A stretch of DNA of 64,000 bases from Sipunculus nudus. Its lineage: Eukaryota; Annelida; Sipuncula; Golfingiida; Sipunculidae. Positions 45,501-57,960 of the stretch are shown one piece after another. Each line of letters begins with the position of its first letter. Positions within the stretch are counted from its first letter, which is position 1. The stretch is from assembly GCA_026874595.1 (NCBI GenBank), contig CM049308.1:38806027-38870026 (forward strand). The letters run 5' to 3'. A model generated the notes under the pieces. The model saw only the letters and a program-made list of their open reading frames with translations. It did no database searches and had not been told where the DNA came from. A program made the position numbers and the translations under genes.

Positions 45501-45843
45501 TATATACAATTAAAATACCACATATATACACTAAAAATTAATTGACATGTTCACTGAATTAAAAATATAATTAAACATATGTAGAGGGTAATATTAATGT
45601 GTGCACATGTAGAGCTATCATATTTCTCTATTTATCGATGCCGTAATTTATACCTTAAATATTTTTCATATTAGAAATATTTAATGTGAAATAAACCGCC
45701 TTCATAATAACCAGCCATTTGATATTCTCGTATTCTTGCATGCACTTTCATTTTTCACCGTGAATTTGTATGTATATAATAATACACCCCGACTTACTTG
45801 CGAAGGCCAAAACGGACAGCGTTAAGACGACCTTTTTCAACAT
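36535..45843 (-). CDS. Secreted multidomain Kunitz/antistasin protein, copy B (spliced)
   Basis: The fourteen coding exons, phases and splice sites are the same as copy A. The predicted product is about 834 residues, or 863 with the read-through tail ending at 36,535-36,537. No frameshift or premature stop was seen in any exon, so both copies look functional. Domain order is identical. The few differences include MLKK instead of MLKT in the signal peptide, loss of two residues between antistasin repeats 2 and 3, and about three bases in exon 12. Exon 9 is identical. The promoter differs at the TATA box. Whether this is a second locus or a second haplotype is not decidable from this window. 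Confidence 0.9.
36624..36818 (-). CDS. Copy B exon 15: seventh Kunitz domain
   Basis: 195 nt, phase 1-1, essentially identical to the copy A exon (CSGATPKTRFYYD, GGCFPFSFTGCGG). The same pair of in-frame acceptors and the same GTAAGTTCT donor are kept. Confidence 0.9.
37164..37260 (-). CDS. Copy B exon 14: five-cysteine module 3
   Basis: 97 nt, phase 0 to 1. The cysteine spacing is as in copy A; a few substitutions are present (for example near ACAACTGTGTCACG). Confidence 0.87.
37700..38322 (-). CDS. Copy B exon 13: six antistasin-like repeats
   Basis: 623 nt against 629 in copy A, an in-frame loss of two codons (GNQVCQ instead of GNPTQVCQ). Other changes are E to A (SYATG), R to T and S to T (GVLTVGSTAAQ), and N to E (KCNENPCD). 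All cysteines are retained. Confidence 0.9.
38880..39180. repeat. Intronic dispersed element, counterpart of 2,380-2,760
   Basis: It shares GATGTGTCCCTGCA, CATCTTTGTTTTAG and GCTGTCAGTTGATGCTG with the copy A intron, and CATCTTTGTTTTAG with the insertion at 14.4 kb. Confidence 0.5.
39956..40123 (-). CDS. Copy B exon 12: sixth Kunitz domain
   Basis: 168 nt, phase 1-1, differing at about three positions from copy A. About 110 bp of the adjoining intron (39,800-39,920) is also identical to copy A (3,444-3,560). Confidence 0.92.
40601..40685 (-). CDS. Copy B exon 11: five-cysteine module 2
   Basis: 85 nt, phase 0 to 1. It has the same cysteines as copy A with one or two base differences. Confidence 0.85.
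40886..41031 (-). CDS. Copy B exon 10: antistasin-like domain
   Basis: 146 nt, phase 1 to 0. It keeps the weak GTTTGT donor and the CAGAG double acceptor. A few substitutions are present, in CPDP(I)CNCVNNIGW and the Thr/Ser linker. Confidence 0.87.
41664..41834 (-). CDS. Copy B exon 9: fifth Kunitz domain
   Basis: 171 nt, phase 1-1, identical to copy A over its full length. Confidence 0.93.
42733..42829 (-). CDS. Copy B exon 8: five-cysteine module 1
   Basis: 97 nt, phase 0 to 1. The C-x5-C-x7-C-x4-C-x5-C spacing is as in copy A, with a few substitutions (CRVAVPQTC). Confidence 0.87.
43139..43245 (-). CDS. Copy B exon 7: antistasin-like domain
   Basis: 107 nt, phase 1 to 0, encoding LPKYCNLNCIYGYKRDKNDC then PLCECGPDPCV. 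S to N is the one change seen against copy A. Confidence 0.87.
43612..43806 (-). CDS. Copy B exon 6: fourth Kunitz domain
   Basis: 195 nt, phase 1-1. It matches copy A except V to D in FYYNSDKKEC and a few synonymous changes. Confidence 0.93.
44263..44463 (-). CDS. Copy B exon 5: third Kunitz domain
   Basis: 201 nt, phase 1-1, encoding KYCPQTIPPREKWYYDMT and CKKFIYLGCDGNQNR. A few substitutions separate it from copy A. Confidence 0.93.
44584..44748 (-). CDS. Copy B exon 4: second Kunitz domain
   Basis: 165 nt, phase 1-1. It is near identical to copy A, with changes around the fourth cysteine (CELAVFGCQLTNG). Confidence 0.93.
45120..45326 (-). CDS. Copy B exon 3: divergent Kunitz-like domain
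   Basis: 207 nt, phase 1-1. It also lacks the second and fourth Kunitz cysteines. It starts TCQAQC where copy A has TSQAQC, so copy B has one extra cysteine near the domain start. Confidence 0.88.
45798..45843 (-). CDS. Copy B exon 2: start codon and signal peptide
   Basis: The minus-strand ATG at 45,843-45,841 opens MLKKVVLTLSVLAFA. Donor and phase are as in copy A. Confidence 0.88.
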
Positions 45844-46404
45844 TTTGACTTCTTTAGGAAACCCGGAAGATTCTGTAAAAACATATTTTAACAGTAAACG
45901 GTTGTATCTAAATGGAATATTGTTGACTCTCTCTTAACAAAAAAAAAAAAAAAAAAAATTAAAAGTAGCTCCTTAAATACTTGCTTGGTTCATAGAGGGC
46001 GTAAGTTGAATATTACGTCCATTTGCATGGATTTAAGTTTTTGATCAGCAACAAGACAACGTGGCGATGGCCCAGGTTAGCGTGGCAGCTTCTTCATATT
46101 ATTATTACGTCTGATAACTCCATAACTCGTCACCTATTAAATGTTTAAGGAATCTGCTGCTGTCTTTTCTCGAAACTGTAATTAAGACCTTTCATTATAT
46201 GTACAAAAAATTGCACAGAAGTTCTTTTTACAAACATTCTTGCATCTATTCCCCTATATGTTACAAGGTCTTTAAATCATATGCAGGGCTCATATCTATA
46301 TTAATGTGTTCTCGATGGGCCAAAGGATGAAGCATCCTTAGCGCATCGAAAGCTTGTTTATTCAGTATATTCATTAAGTCGTATCTTATTCTTGTATCTT
46401 TCAG

Positions 46405-46408
<4 letters not shown>

Positions 46409-46450
<42 letters not shown>
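46409..46450. repeat. (GA)n microsatellite in intron 1 of copy B
   Basis: About 42 bp of AG repeat. Copy A has only a short GAGA stretch at the matching site (10,014-10,028). Confidence 0.95.
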
Positions 46451-46455
<5 letters not shown>

Positions 46456-47515
46456 AAGTGAGAGTTGATATACATATATCTTTGAGGATCATCCTCTAGA
46501 AAAAGTAACACTATATAACATGTTATCATATTAGAATAGAAAATATATTTCGATGCTAATCAAATAGTTAACAAAAAAAAATTGTCAGTTGTCTATTTTC
46601 TGTTGGTCGGACGATAATACATTCATAGCCAAGGATATGAAAAAAAAACCCGTTAATTTTCTATTCTTAAGAATCATTTGGGTAACCGCGAGTTATCAGA
46701 AACCGCGCGTGTTAAGGACTTAGATAAACCGCATAACCATTAAGCCTATATAGAAAGCTAAAATATGCTATAGTTATAGGTTCCGAATAACGCAGTGAAT
46801 GAAGTGTGTTTGTTTATTCAAATATCGTTCGTAACTACCAAAATGAAAGAATATTTTATTTTAACACTCTTGTTCCACGCACCTTGGACTCCGTATATTT
46901 TTCTATACTGGTTGCGTAAAATTGTATATATTAGAATCCTTTAACATATTTATGTCTATCTGCTATATTAGGGCCAGTAACGGAGCTATGTCTAGTTTGA
47001 ACGGGGTTTGATTGTCTGTTATATTTAACTATTACTGTGACATCTGTATTTAATGAAATTTAAAAAAAAACTTACTTTAGCACTATAATAAGTCAGGTGC
47101 AGTGGTCAAAGGAACAGTTTACGTGATATGCGTTTCGCTAACTTGGTGCAATTTACAGATCCATATTGTGGAAGTTGGAGTCTTAATTTAAATATAGTTA
47201 GCATTATAATATGCACATACTATAGGAGATTATTATTATTATTATAAGGAATGATTAAGGATTTGCACTTGAATTTCCGATAATATATTTTGGGGCAAGT
47301 CATCAACATAAAGCAGTTTGAATTTTACTTTGAGTTTTTATTATATTTGTAGAGAAAATAAGTAAAGGTCTCTCATTGTAAAAAATATGAATTGAACAAA
47401 AATGGAATAAAAAAAGAAACAAATGAAATATGAGCTACTAATATATGAGAACTTTCTGATGATTAACTCTGCATGTAAGATACGCAGCTACTACCTATTT
47501 GTTCTGTGTGCTTAC

Positions 47516-47554
47516 CTTAGTTCTTCTGCTATCTGCGCCTGCAGATGAATGATG
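47516..47554 (-). other. Copy B exon 1 (5' untranslated)
   Basis: It matches copy A exon 1 and is bounded by the same donor GTAAGCACACAG. The start near 47,554 is inferred by alignment to copy A. Confidence 0.55.
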
Positions 47555-47576
47555 TGGATTTCGAGTAGACCCGGGT

Positions 47577-47585
47577 ATTTATTAG
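47577..47585 (-). promoter_or_regulatory. Altered TATA-like element of copy B
   Basis: The minus strand reads CTAATAAATACCC where copy A has CTATAAAATGCC. This changes a consensus TATAAAA to AATAAAT. The surrounding proximal promoter is otherwise similar. Confidence 0.5.
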
Positions 47586-48179
47586 CAAGGAGCCTCGCTT
47601 ACGTTTGAATGTAATTATCTTGATCACAGGCCGCATCGACTTTTCTGCCCTCCACGTATGACCTCTGTCCTCCAAATATGACTTCATGGTTAGTGATTCT
47701 CTTTAACTACAAACCTAAAAACCCACATAAACGACATACCATTCATTAATAAAGGAGTGCTTTTATAAAAATTAGGACGATACTAGCACTTTTTGTCCTG
47801 AAACTGTTTTTGACTTTTGAATTAAAATATTTGAAGTAATGGTAATTTTTCTTTGGACGATGTTTTCGTGACATTAAAATTCAAAGTGAGTTTTGAAGTA
47901 CTCATATTCTATACATGATTAAACGTCAAATATCGATTCAAATAAAAGAAATGACCGATAAAAAGAGTTTAATATAAGATTAAAGAACCTTGTACCTTCA
48001 TAACAGTTGTATCTTAGAAGACCTTTATAGTCTAATTTTGATTCTCATTATACCAACTAGTTACAATTGGTCACATATTAATGAATTTTCAGCGATATGT
48101 GTTATAGAATTTGTAATATATCTTTACATTTGTTTCTTCTTTTGATCCGATGATGTAACAAGGCGGTATAATTAAGTTA

Positions 48180-48540
48180 GAGTGAGTGATCTAAGTACCG
48201 TGGGTGTAAGGCATATGTGTGTTTCATATAATATTTATTGCCTCCGCCAAGAGAGTATTCGTTCATCCCCGTTCCTGTGTATGTTAGTGCGATGGTTGAA
48301 AACATCATAAAAGGAATCTCATGTAGTTATCCGGGCAACTCGGGATTGAGCCAATAGTTCAGATTTTGGTGTGGATCCGGCACATGATCCGGATTCTGGA
48401 ACGTCATTATGGAATATTTACAAATGTAGAATCACTTATGCACTCATGAACTTGGGAATATTGGCCGAATAAGTGAATGCAGACACGGGTGGGGAAGCAT
48501 CCGACTATAGAGACCTCCACTCCCCATCAAGGGGGATGCT
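48180..48540. repeat. Dispersed repeat, counterpart of 13,210-13,640
   Basis: TTGCCTCCGCCAAGAGAG, GTTCCTGTGTATG and GGTGTGGATCCGG are all conserved with copy A. Confidence 0.5.
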
Positions 48541-49667
48541 TGCGTTCATTACAGTGCTGGTTTCTAGTTTGAATCAATAAAATTTTACTAAATATTTTAT
48601 TGCTCAATTTACATTTTTTTCACTTTACTTAATTTTTATTTCTGTTGGTTTATGAATTCATGGTAACAAGGTTAACCTACTGACACCGTTTAGAACCCAT
48701 GAGCCCATAAAAAAGATTTGTAAACTGACTGCAGAAACCATTAAGGGCCACGTGCGTGACACTCGTCACGTCTGACCTCACTTGAAATCTTGATACCCAT
48801 AGATATAATTATAAGATCACGATTCTGATTTTCAATCCAACGAGTATGGTTTGTTGTCATGGCCAAGCTATTTCAACCGTGTAAGGCGATGAAAGGACAC
48901 TTATTATGGCCATCGACCATATAATTAATTTCCAGGCCCTCTTAAAACATATCACGACTATGAGACGATTTATTATTACATTCACTTTTAAATTAAAGTT
49001 TAATAAGTGATAAATGCATAATTGTTTCTTTTCATTTAAATTCATAATATTTTCTTTTTTTTTACAGATGAACTATATTATAATAAAGTGAGTCTACAGA
49101 TTATTAAAGAAATTACGGAATTTACGACTTCCCTGCACTTATTCATTTTAACATAGAAATGCTAATTTATGTAATCCGGAGCCTTATTCTTTATTGTAAA
49201 TATATTTTGGATCCACGACAGAAAAACACGCATATCTAAGAAAAAAGTAATTTTTTTTGTTAAATTAGTGATTACTCTATCTTTTCGAATTTAAAGTCGC
49301 CCGGCCTGACACACTTATGAAATTTTCAACGTTAAGCCTATATAAATGTATAAACATATAATTGCAGTCCCTGTCTTATATGGGGTTAGTCTAACTGTGT
49401 AGATTATTAATTAGTTTGCGGAATTAAGTTTTGATTTGTGTTAGTAGTTTAAATGTACAATTGTATAATTTAAAATTACTAGGATCTAGAATAAAAAGAT
49501 AAACCAGTTTTGGGAAATCTCAAAGTTTTTTTAATGATGTTCCACATTTTCTTTGGCTCTCATAAGTGTTTTCATTATTATATTTGACGTATTAAAGAAA
49601 CTGGCGTTTAATCACATGCCTACATGTTCTGTGTTATCAAACTTCTGAAATAAACGTTGTCTCATAG

Positions 49668-49671
<4 letters not shown>

Positions 49672-49720
<49 letters not shown>
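49672..49720. repeat. (TA)n(CA)n microsatellite
   Basis: About 40 bp of TA followed by ACACACACA, then GA-rich sequence. It corresponds to 16,214-16,268 in block A. Confidence 0.95.
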
Positions 49721-49889
49721 GAGAGACAGGAAGAGGAAAAGAAAGAAAGATAGAAATTTCAGAGTTTTTCAGTATTACAGTTTTATTCTAGTTTGTTTTA
49801 TTCTTGCAAATTTATCTTCTTTTCTCTTCTCTTTTACAGTTTCCTCTTTGCTTTGAATAATAGAAACATGTATTGTTCTTAATGATTGG

Positions 49890-49890
<1 letters not shown>

Positions 49891-49943
<53 letters not shown>
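49891..49943. repeat. (TC)n(TA)n microsatellite
   Basis: About 38 bp of CT repeat joined to a TA run. Block A has only TATATATA here. Confidence 0.95.
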
Positions 49944-50344
49944 GTACCTCTTCCAAATCAAACCTCATCGATAATAGACATATATTTGCTTGTGAAACGC
50001 TGTGATCATGTTTTATATCATATTCTGTAGTATTTGTTGGTCGATAAAACAATATAAAATTCCATATAATGGACTGTTTGCTCGACACTGCACTTATCAA
50101 AGAAACGATAAATCAAAGGCCACTGCTTGGCCAGGCCGATGACGACCTTTTACTTCAGACCTAACTGTGACTCATAATTCAGTTATTTAAATCTAGACAT
50201 ATGTTCTAAAGTGAAGTAATATAGAGTTAGGGCCCCAAATTGTTACAGGCTTGCCCAATGTTTCGGTGATTTTTGTGGTCAGTCGCCTGTCTTAGCTCTA
50301 CTTGTATTGGAGAACCGCCGGCAAGCTTTAACCGAGCCGTGTTT

Positions 50345-51120
50345 TTTGTGCCAGGTTACAAAGTATACATTTTATTTAAAGCATCTTAATTGTGATACAT
50401 CATGTTTTAAACCGGTTTAATATATCGTGAAATGTATGTCTATTTGAGTTCCAGTGCCGCATTAAGTTACTTATTAAGGTCTATTTGCATATTTTTTCTT
50501 TTTGAGAATTTTACGTTTAATTCAGGTTAGATTGTTGCACAAAGTCGGTCAATTTAAGTTCATGAAAATTTCCGACTTGGTTCACTATCAGTCTCGGCTC
50601 AGTTGGAATTGAACCTGTCTCGTTTGCGGTCTAGGTAAATCGAGGCGCTGGGTTCTATACCATTACCCCAGTATGCTATAGGATAAATGTTATATGGATA
50701 ACCCGATATTAAGATATATCCCATACAGATGTTCTATATATTTGTAAAAATAATATCCTGAAATCAGCATTATAAAATAAGTACATTATACTTAAATAAT
50801 AATAAAAGCATATATATACAGAATATTTGTTAGGCTGAGATGCTTCGTTATATTTTTTTTATTGGCTTCTATAATTGAAGACCGATCAGGGTTTGATCTT
50901 ATAATTAGGTCTCAAATCTGTACGCATTCTAAGTTGCAACATTAGTAGCTAATGAAACCTTATTTGCTCATAATATATGGGCATACACAATGTCGTATAC
51001 AAGTTTCAGCTCGCCAGTTTATAATATACGCTTCTCAAACATCGGTCATATAAAACACGAGAGAATTAGAGAATGAGAAATGTCATGCATGACCCTGCCT
51101 CTGCATAGGACCAACACCTT
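50345..51120. repeat. Single SINE-bearing unit of block B
   Basis: This is the counterpart of both 16,840-17,640 and 17,985-18,785. The minus-strand SINE-like head is at 50,600-50,680 with box B GGTTCAATTCC (50,605-50,615) and box A-like TGGGGTAATGGTA. Confidence 0.8.
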
Positions 51121-51300
51121 TTACAATAATTCTTTGATATAATGAGTTAAATGCTCCGATTGGCTGCCGCATCCACCTCCGTCGCCTGACGTGCAAGACC
51201 GGGCCCCTGCATATAGGACCAACAACTTTTACAATGATTCTTTGATATTATGAATTAAATGCTCCGATTGCCAGCTGCATCCACCTCGTCCGTCACCCGA
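51085..51300. repeat. Two tandem units of about 107 bp (block B)
   Basis: This is the same array as 17,598-17,818: ATGCTCCGATTG, CATCCACCTC and CGTC-CC-GA motifs repeated twice. Confidence 0.8.
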
Positions 51301-51359
51301 AGTAATACACAGGCCACATTTAATACGGGGGGGGGGGGGGCTTAATTTGGAAAACGCGG

Positions 51360-51530
51360 TTTCTTTTGAATAATATGAAAAATCATGTTGATTATGAAGG
51401 AATACAGATTATATTATGGGATATTATGTTAACTGTGATAAGATATAGGTTATATTATGGAATATTATGTTGACTGTGCTCAAATACAGATCATATTATG
51501 GATTATTTTGTTGACTGTAAAATACACTTC
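51360..51530. repeat. Minisatellite at the edge of block B
   Basis: Four imperfect units of the GATATAGGTTATATTATGGA / ATACAGATTATATTATG family mark the end of homology to block A. Confidence 0.8.
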
Positions 51531-53052
51531 AAAAAGTGCCCTATCGCTCATGTTTTAAATTAACTATTACACGCACCAAACGAAATTATGTTTTGTGAGT
51601 CATATATGTGTAAAAAATTATTCTCGACTTGTAGTGAGAATAACATACTTATCAGAGGTGTCTTATTTAACTCCGATCGAAAACCATATATCGGACATAT
51701 TTGTCGTGATTGTGCAACTTGTATGCTAAAAACCAAACCGGGTGTAAGGCATTTACCATAAACTTTGCCATTTTGAACGTCTTTTTCGTCAATTTCAAAC
51801 TGGGTTAGCATATGTGCTTGGAAAAACAGCAACTAGCCGTGTAGGACAAACAGGCATTTTAAACCACGCATTATTCGGCGGATTTAAACTTACATACAAT
51901 TAGGAGAGGCAGACATGATGTCCCCATGGAATTTCACGTGTCGTTAGTGCAGAACACTAGGTTGTATTCATGTCGCAGCACACTCGTGGGAGGCTCTTTC
52001 AATATGTGTCATTACAAAGTCATAATTAGCAGCAGATGAAACAGCTAGACATGTCTGAAAAGTGTTTGAAACATGTATGCATTTTTACTTAGCTTTAAGG
52101 CGTGATATCTTCCCTTTTCTGCTTAGTATTTCGAGGCTGTTACTTTTAAACTTGCTGTTAAAATTAAGTATAATCAACAGCTCAAGATAAGTAGAGAGCA
52201 CTTTTCTAAGAGCACAGAAACAGTTCACACGAAGATAAACCGCAGGTCATCGGAATGCTAATACAACTGACCACAGTTAGCTTAATGATCTTTGGAACGA
52301 ACAACGCTGATAAATGTTTGGAACTGAAAGGTATATTATCTATAAACCCTTAAGTCTTATGTTAAACTGGCTTCGCTTTATTTGTATTGTGTTCAGTATA
52401 TATACGCAAGAGACATAAAGGCCAGTCAACACTATTAATATTTGGCACACAAGATGGGCACACATACACACACACCATCACACATATATTTATATATTTA
52501 ACTCCATATGTTTTAAGTTATGGCTTAGACTGGAGCCTGGAAGAATCAAGAATAATTAAAAATTCTAAAACATTTCAATTACTTCAATTACGAGAAACAG
52601 TTTCCACAGTATAGAATATTTAGAATGGATGAAAGGTTAGTCCTACGTCATTTTTAACTTATGACAATTTCTCTCTCGCCCTCTATCTCTCAGTAGCAGA
52701 ACTTGCAAAAACCCTATATTTAAAATCAGTCCAAATGTTGTTTTTAATTCACATTAGAACCATTAAGTATACATTATTATGAATGTGGTATAGTGTTCCT
52801 TTCCCCATGATATACATATTTTTTGCATTTCCTTTCATATGAAATTTTAACATTATTTTTTAAATATTTAATCAGTACGCTATTTGAAGCACACAGTTCA
52901 TAAAGCAACTTTTGCATTTTTGTTTTTCTCCGATCATGTCTCCATCTTCAGTGAAACTTAAATTTAAAATTTTGATTCAATAATAGAATTGAGATTTTAT
53001 TATCAACAAGAAAATGCACATTAGAGGAAAAAGTCTTTTTTAGATATTGTGA

Positions 53053-53112
<60 letters not shown>

Positions 53113-53780
53113 ATTTGTGTGTGTTAGCTATAAAGCAAAGAAAGCCCAAGATATCAAATGTCCCATATTAGATAGCACTGACAAAAACGTACCTGTCTCT
53201 ATATATTTGATTGTAACAGCAAGTCTATACAGCTAACTAAATTTTTATTTTTTTTAAAAGAAAGACATACAGCAGAGACAAAAACTTTTGAGATGTTGTT
53301 ATGTAAATTGTTTAATAGTCAACTAAAACTGGCTAACTGTTACTGGGTGCAAAAAATATTATACCTTTAAAATGTTTTTCTTTTGTTAAAAAAACTGTTA
53401 AAATAGATAAAATGTCCAGAAATATGTTTACCATCAGAAAGAACACTGTACCAGGTTAAAATAATGTATACCTTATACCTGTCTATGTCTACAGTAATTT
53501 AAATGTAGAATACATTGAATTCATTTCAGGTTATAAGTGGGTAAACTATATTAAAATTAGAAGTAAAGTAAACATTGACGTTTTTCTTCTTCTTATAATA
53601 TAAAAAAATATGGATATAATTTCCGACATTTTGAGATATTTTAGGGAAAGAACATAGGATAGTCAGCTGTACAAAGCTCCAGCATGTCTATTGGTTAATA
53701 TACATGTAACAGAAATAATAACAGTTACAATTTAATATTGTTATAATACCAGTTATGTGAATACTTTAGCTTTGTTTGGA
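51531..53780. other. Unassigned spacer with (TA)n(TG)n
   Basis: No gene, domain or element boundary was recognised. A (TA)n(TG)n microsatellite lies at 53,055-53,123. Open frames (such as 51,560-51,832 minus) have no recognisable features. Confidence 0.5.
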
Positions 53781-53789
53781 ATTCAAAGA

Positions 53790-54690
<901 letters not shown>

Positions 54691-54718
54691 CTCTTTCTCC
54701 CTTTATCAACAGTGGATG

Positions 54719-54719
<1 letters not shown>

Positions 54720-54779
<60 letters not shown>

Positions 54780-54951
54780 CATAGTCCTTGTGCCATCATA
54801 TAGTGTATTTGTATTAGAACATGTTTGTCACACAAATCAGATATGATATGTATGTATCTATCTATATATATTTATATATTTATATATTTATTTATATATA
54901 TATAAAGGTGTATTTGGTATGTATATATAGTACTCTCTCTCCCTCTGTATA

Positions 54952-54982
<31 letters not shown>

Positions 54983-55027
54983 GTGTTCATGTGTATAAAT
55001 AGGTGTGTATTCTATTAAGCTATATAC

Positions 55028-55064
<37 letters not shown>

Positions 55065-55136
55065 AACAGGTAGATTTGGAATGTATATAATACTTGTATA
55101 TATAAATATATTTATTTATTTATTTATTTATATTTC
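54720..55136. repeat. AT microsatellite field
   Basis: A (TA)n run at 54,720-54,776 is followed by several TA/TATT blocks to 55,136. GTGCCATCATATAGTGTA-TTG at 54,791 and 55,140 shows a diverged tandem duplication of about 350 bp within it. Confidence 0.9.
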
Positions 55137-56060
55137 TTGTGCCATCATATAGTGTACTTGTATATAAATATGTTTGTCGCACGACCAGCACACATTTTGT
55201 AGATGTTTACACACAGGTTTATATATATGCATGTGTGTGGTGGATGTATATAAATAGGTATATAGTTATATCACCGTCTTTGACAAACACGCTGTCTGTC
55301 TCTGTCTCTCTTTTTTCCCCAATTTATTTTTGTATAATTAATCGATTGATGTTTATTTATATGTTGTTTATTCATGAATGCTGTGATGGATTGAATGTGA
55401 ATGGATGGATTGAGTGTATATGTTAGGCAGACCCAAGAGCTCGCCCTAAATGCTATAGGCAAATACTAAGTATCTCCGGTTTACGGTTTTATGGCCCCTG
55501 TGTAACCGGATTATCACACCTCTCTATCAGCTAATTAACACCCTTCAGCTGGACTTCGCGATCTCTGGAACATTCCTGCTTCAGTCCATGGGCTTCTGGC
55601 ATTTGGGGGGGGGGGGATACTTGTATTCTGGCTGGCAGTGAATGAGTTAATCTTTCGATTTCATGTATGAAATACTCATGTTAGGCCTGTATGCAAAGAC
55701 ACGTTACTGTGTCATTCTGTAAAAGTTATATTATGTATGTTGTGAAAATGTAACACCATAAAGACATTATGTGAAGCATGCTGAATGTGTAAGATTCTTA
55801 AAACACGTTTTTGGATATTTGAAACATGAGGAAGCTGAACCGAGCTTAGAAATACGTAACACGTTTTAAAAAAATGAGCCAAAAAGGCGTTTCAAACTTT
55901 CAACCAGTTTCAAGCTGAAACGGGTAACCGATTCTTTGAAAGATGTCAGCACTCATGTCCATAAGACACGTGTTTCAGGTTCAGATATGTTAATACTAAA
56001 ACATGAATTCACTTGAAACATGTTGCAAAACATGTTTATATTATCCATCCTTGAAATATG
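55137..56060. other. Unassigned sequence
   Basis: No domain or terminal repeat was recognised. A poly-G run occurs at 55,604-55,614. Short near-palindromic GAAACATG/CATGTTTC words recur at 55,820-56,050. Confidence 0.5.
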
Positions 56061-56360
56061 TTTGACTGTCATGGGATATTGGTAATCTTATAGAATATTA
56101 TGTGATGGAATACATTATATTATGTAATATTGACTGGGATGTGATATAGGTTATATAATACAGATTATCATGTTCGCTGTCTTTGGATATATATAATATT
56201 ATGGAATATTTTGACTGTGATAGGATATAAGTTAAATTCTATATTATCATGTTGGCCTACATAGGATACATATCATATTATGGGCTATCATCTTGGCTGT
56301 CATGGGAAAAAAAGGTTATATTATGGATTAATAAGTTAACTATGATGGGATATAGGTAAA
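56060..56360. repeat. Minisatellite (dispersed family)
   Basis: Units such as TGACTGTCATGGGATATTGG and TGATGGAATACATTATATTATG belong to the same family as 19,260-19,600. Confidence 0.75.
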
Positions 56361-56399
56361 ATTAAGCTGAATAATTAATAATTTAATATTTCCCCATTA

Positions 56400-57960
56400 G
56401 GTGCCCCTATTTTTCTTGTGCTGCAAAGACCTCCCCGCCTGTGACACTTTTTCAGGAGACGCCTCGGGGTTTTCACTGGCCAATTAAGACCGTGGCCAGA
56501 GCGTATGTCCTGCCCAAAAGGAATTTCTGTGCAATACGCGGTCACGCGGATCCACTATAATCCCCAATGATCCCCCATATCAATTGTAATGCCTATAAAG
56601 GAATTTTCTCTCTCAAAAGGAAGTAAAGGTTTTTAATCCAAAGACCAGATGACTCCCCTTTCAATGCGAGGGCTTTTCAGCTTGGTCAGCACTGGGCACT
56701 GAGTACAGTGATGTGACCACCGTTTTACAATTTTTTTATGGGTTACAGGTATGTTGATTTTTATACATTCAAAAATATCTTTCGACGATAACCATGGTTT
56801 TCAAAATTCGGCCAAGTAATGAGTTTTATGAAGTTATTTTTTTCCCTAGAAAGGTAGCCCCACAACTTAATTATCATTCCGGTAGGGGTGGGGGTTCACA
56901 TATATTTGTTAAGATCCGTTGTCTGTAGGGACGGTGAAACATGAAAAAATATCACCAGTACATCTTTAAATTGATAACAAACTAGAATCTGTAGTCAGGG
57001 CATACAGACCCCCATCAGAATCTCCTTTAATATCAGTCATGGGTTCACGTGTATGCCTTTCATATATGAACACTGTCATGCTTCAGTAACACGAGATCAC
57101 CTTGCGTGGCAGAATAAATAAATACGAATGGGTGGCTTCGATCCACACGGGGACAAAGAAATGGTCTTTTGTCACAATTGTTTATAAGAAAATATATATT
57201 ATGGTGATTCTTATTACCCCCAAAATGAAGTGGACTATTGATATGTCTTTCCCCTTACCCTCTACAAATGATCAGCAAAACATTTTTCACCTGTCACGCT
57301 TTTTCAGTAGGCGACCTGTAATCCCCACTGAACCGCATTCTATTATATCGCCGTTTACGGAATTTTACTCTGTCAAAAGGAAGTAAAGATTTTAAATTCA
57401 AGCGCGGAACACGTCCACATGAATCTTTTAATAGGGAGCATTGTTTCCGTTGAGTGGACACAAAGAGCTGAGACCCTTTACACGAGCACCGTTTTATAGG
57501 TTTACAGGTATGTTGATTTTTATACATTCAGAAGTATTTTTCGAGTATAACCATGGCTTTAATAGTTCGGTCGATTTATGGGTTGTTTGAAAAATGTTTT
57601 TTTTTTCAAAAAGAAGCCCTGGGGGGGGGGGGGGGGTTATTGCACACACTTCTAGGGTTCTCAATCTCTTGGGGACTTTGAAACCCCCGCCAGAATCTAC
57701 TAATTAGCAGTTCGTTCATACGTGCACGTTTCATGTAAAACATTGTCATGGTTCAGAAACACGGGTTCACAAGGCGAGCGGCAGAACAACGGCATACGAA
57801 TTGGCGGCTTCTACTCGGGGATAACAAAATTGCCCCTTATAATAATTCCTTTGTGGAATTGTGATTATGACACTTAAGAAAAAAATAGATTATGGTGATT
57901 CCGATTACCTCCAAAAATGTAATGGATGACGGATGCACTTTTACTCTACCCCTCTACAAA
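56400..57960. repeat. Diverged tandem duplication, period about 840 bp
   Basis: Unit 1 (about 56,400-57,270) and unit 2 (about 57,280-57,960) share AAAGGAAGTAAAG-TTT, ACAGGTATGTTGATTTTTATACATTC, ATAACCATGG-TT, CCCCC-CAGAATCT and CAGAA-AACACG. Divergence is roughly a quarter of sites. No coding content was found. Confidence 0.75.

Larger units (their letters stand above)
36415..51530. repeat. Duplication block B (gene copy B plus upstream flank)
   Basis: This is the counterpart of block A. Homology is first seen at GTTTACAATG-TTTCATGTTAAAAT and runs through all exons, the promoter, the 13.2-kb type repeat and one SINE-bearing unit to the minisatellite at 51.5 kb. It lacks the 1.2-kb, 0.62-kb and 0.43-kb insertions of block A. 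Confidence 0.85.
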
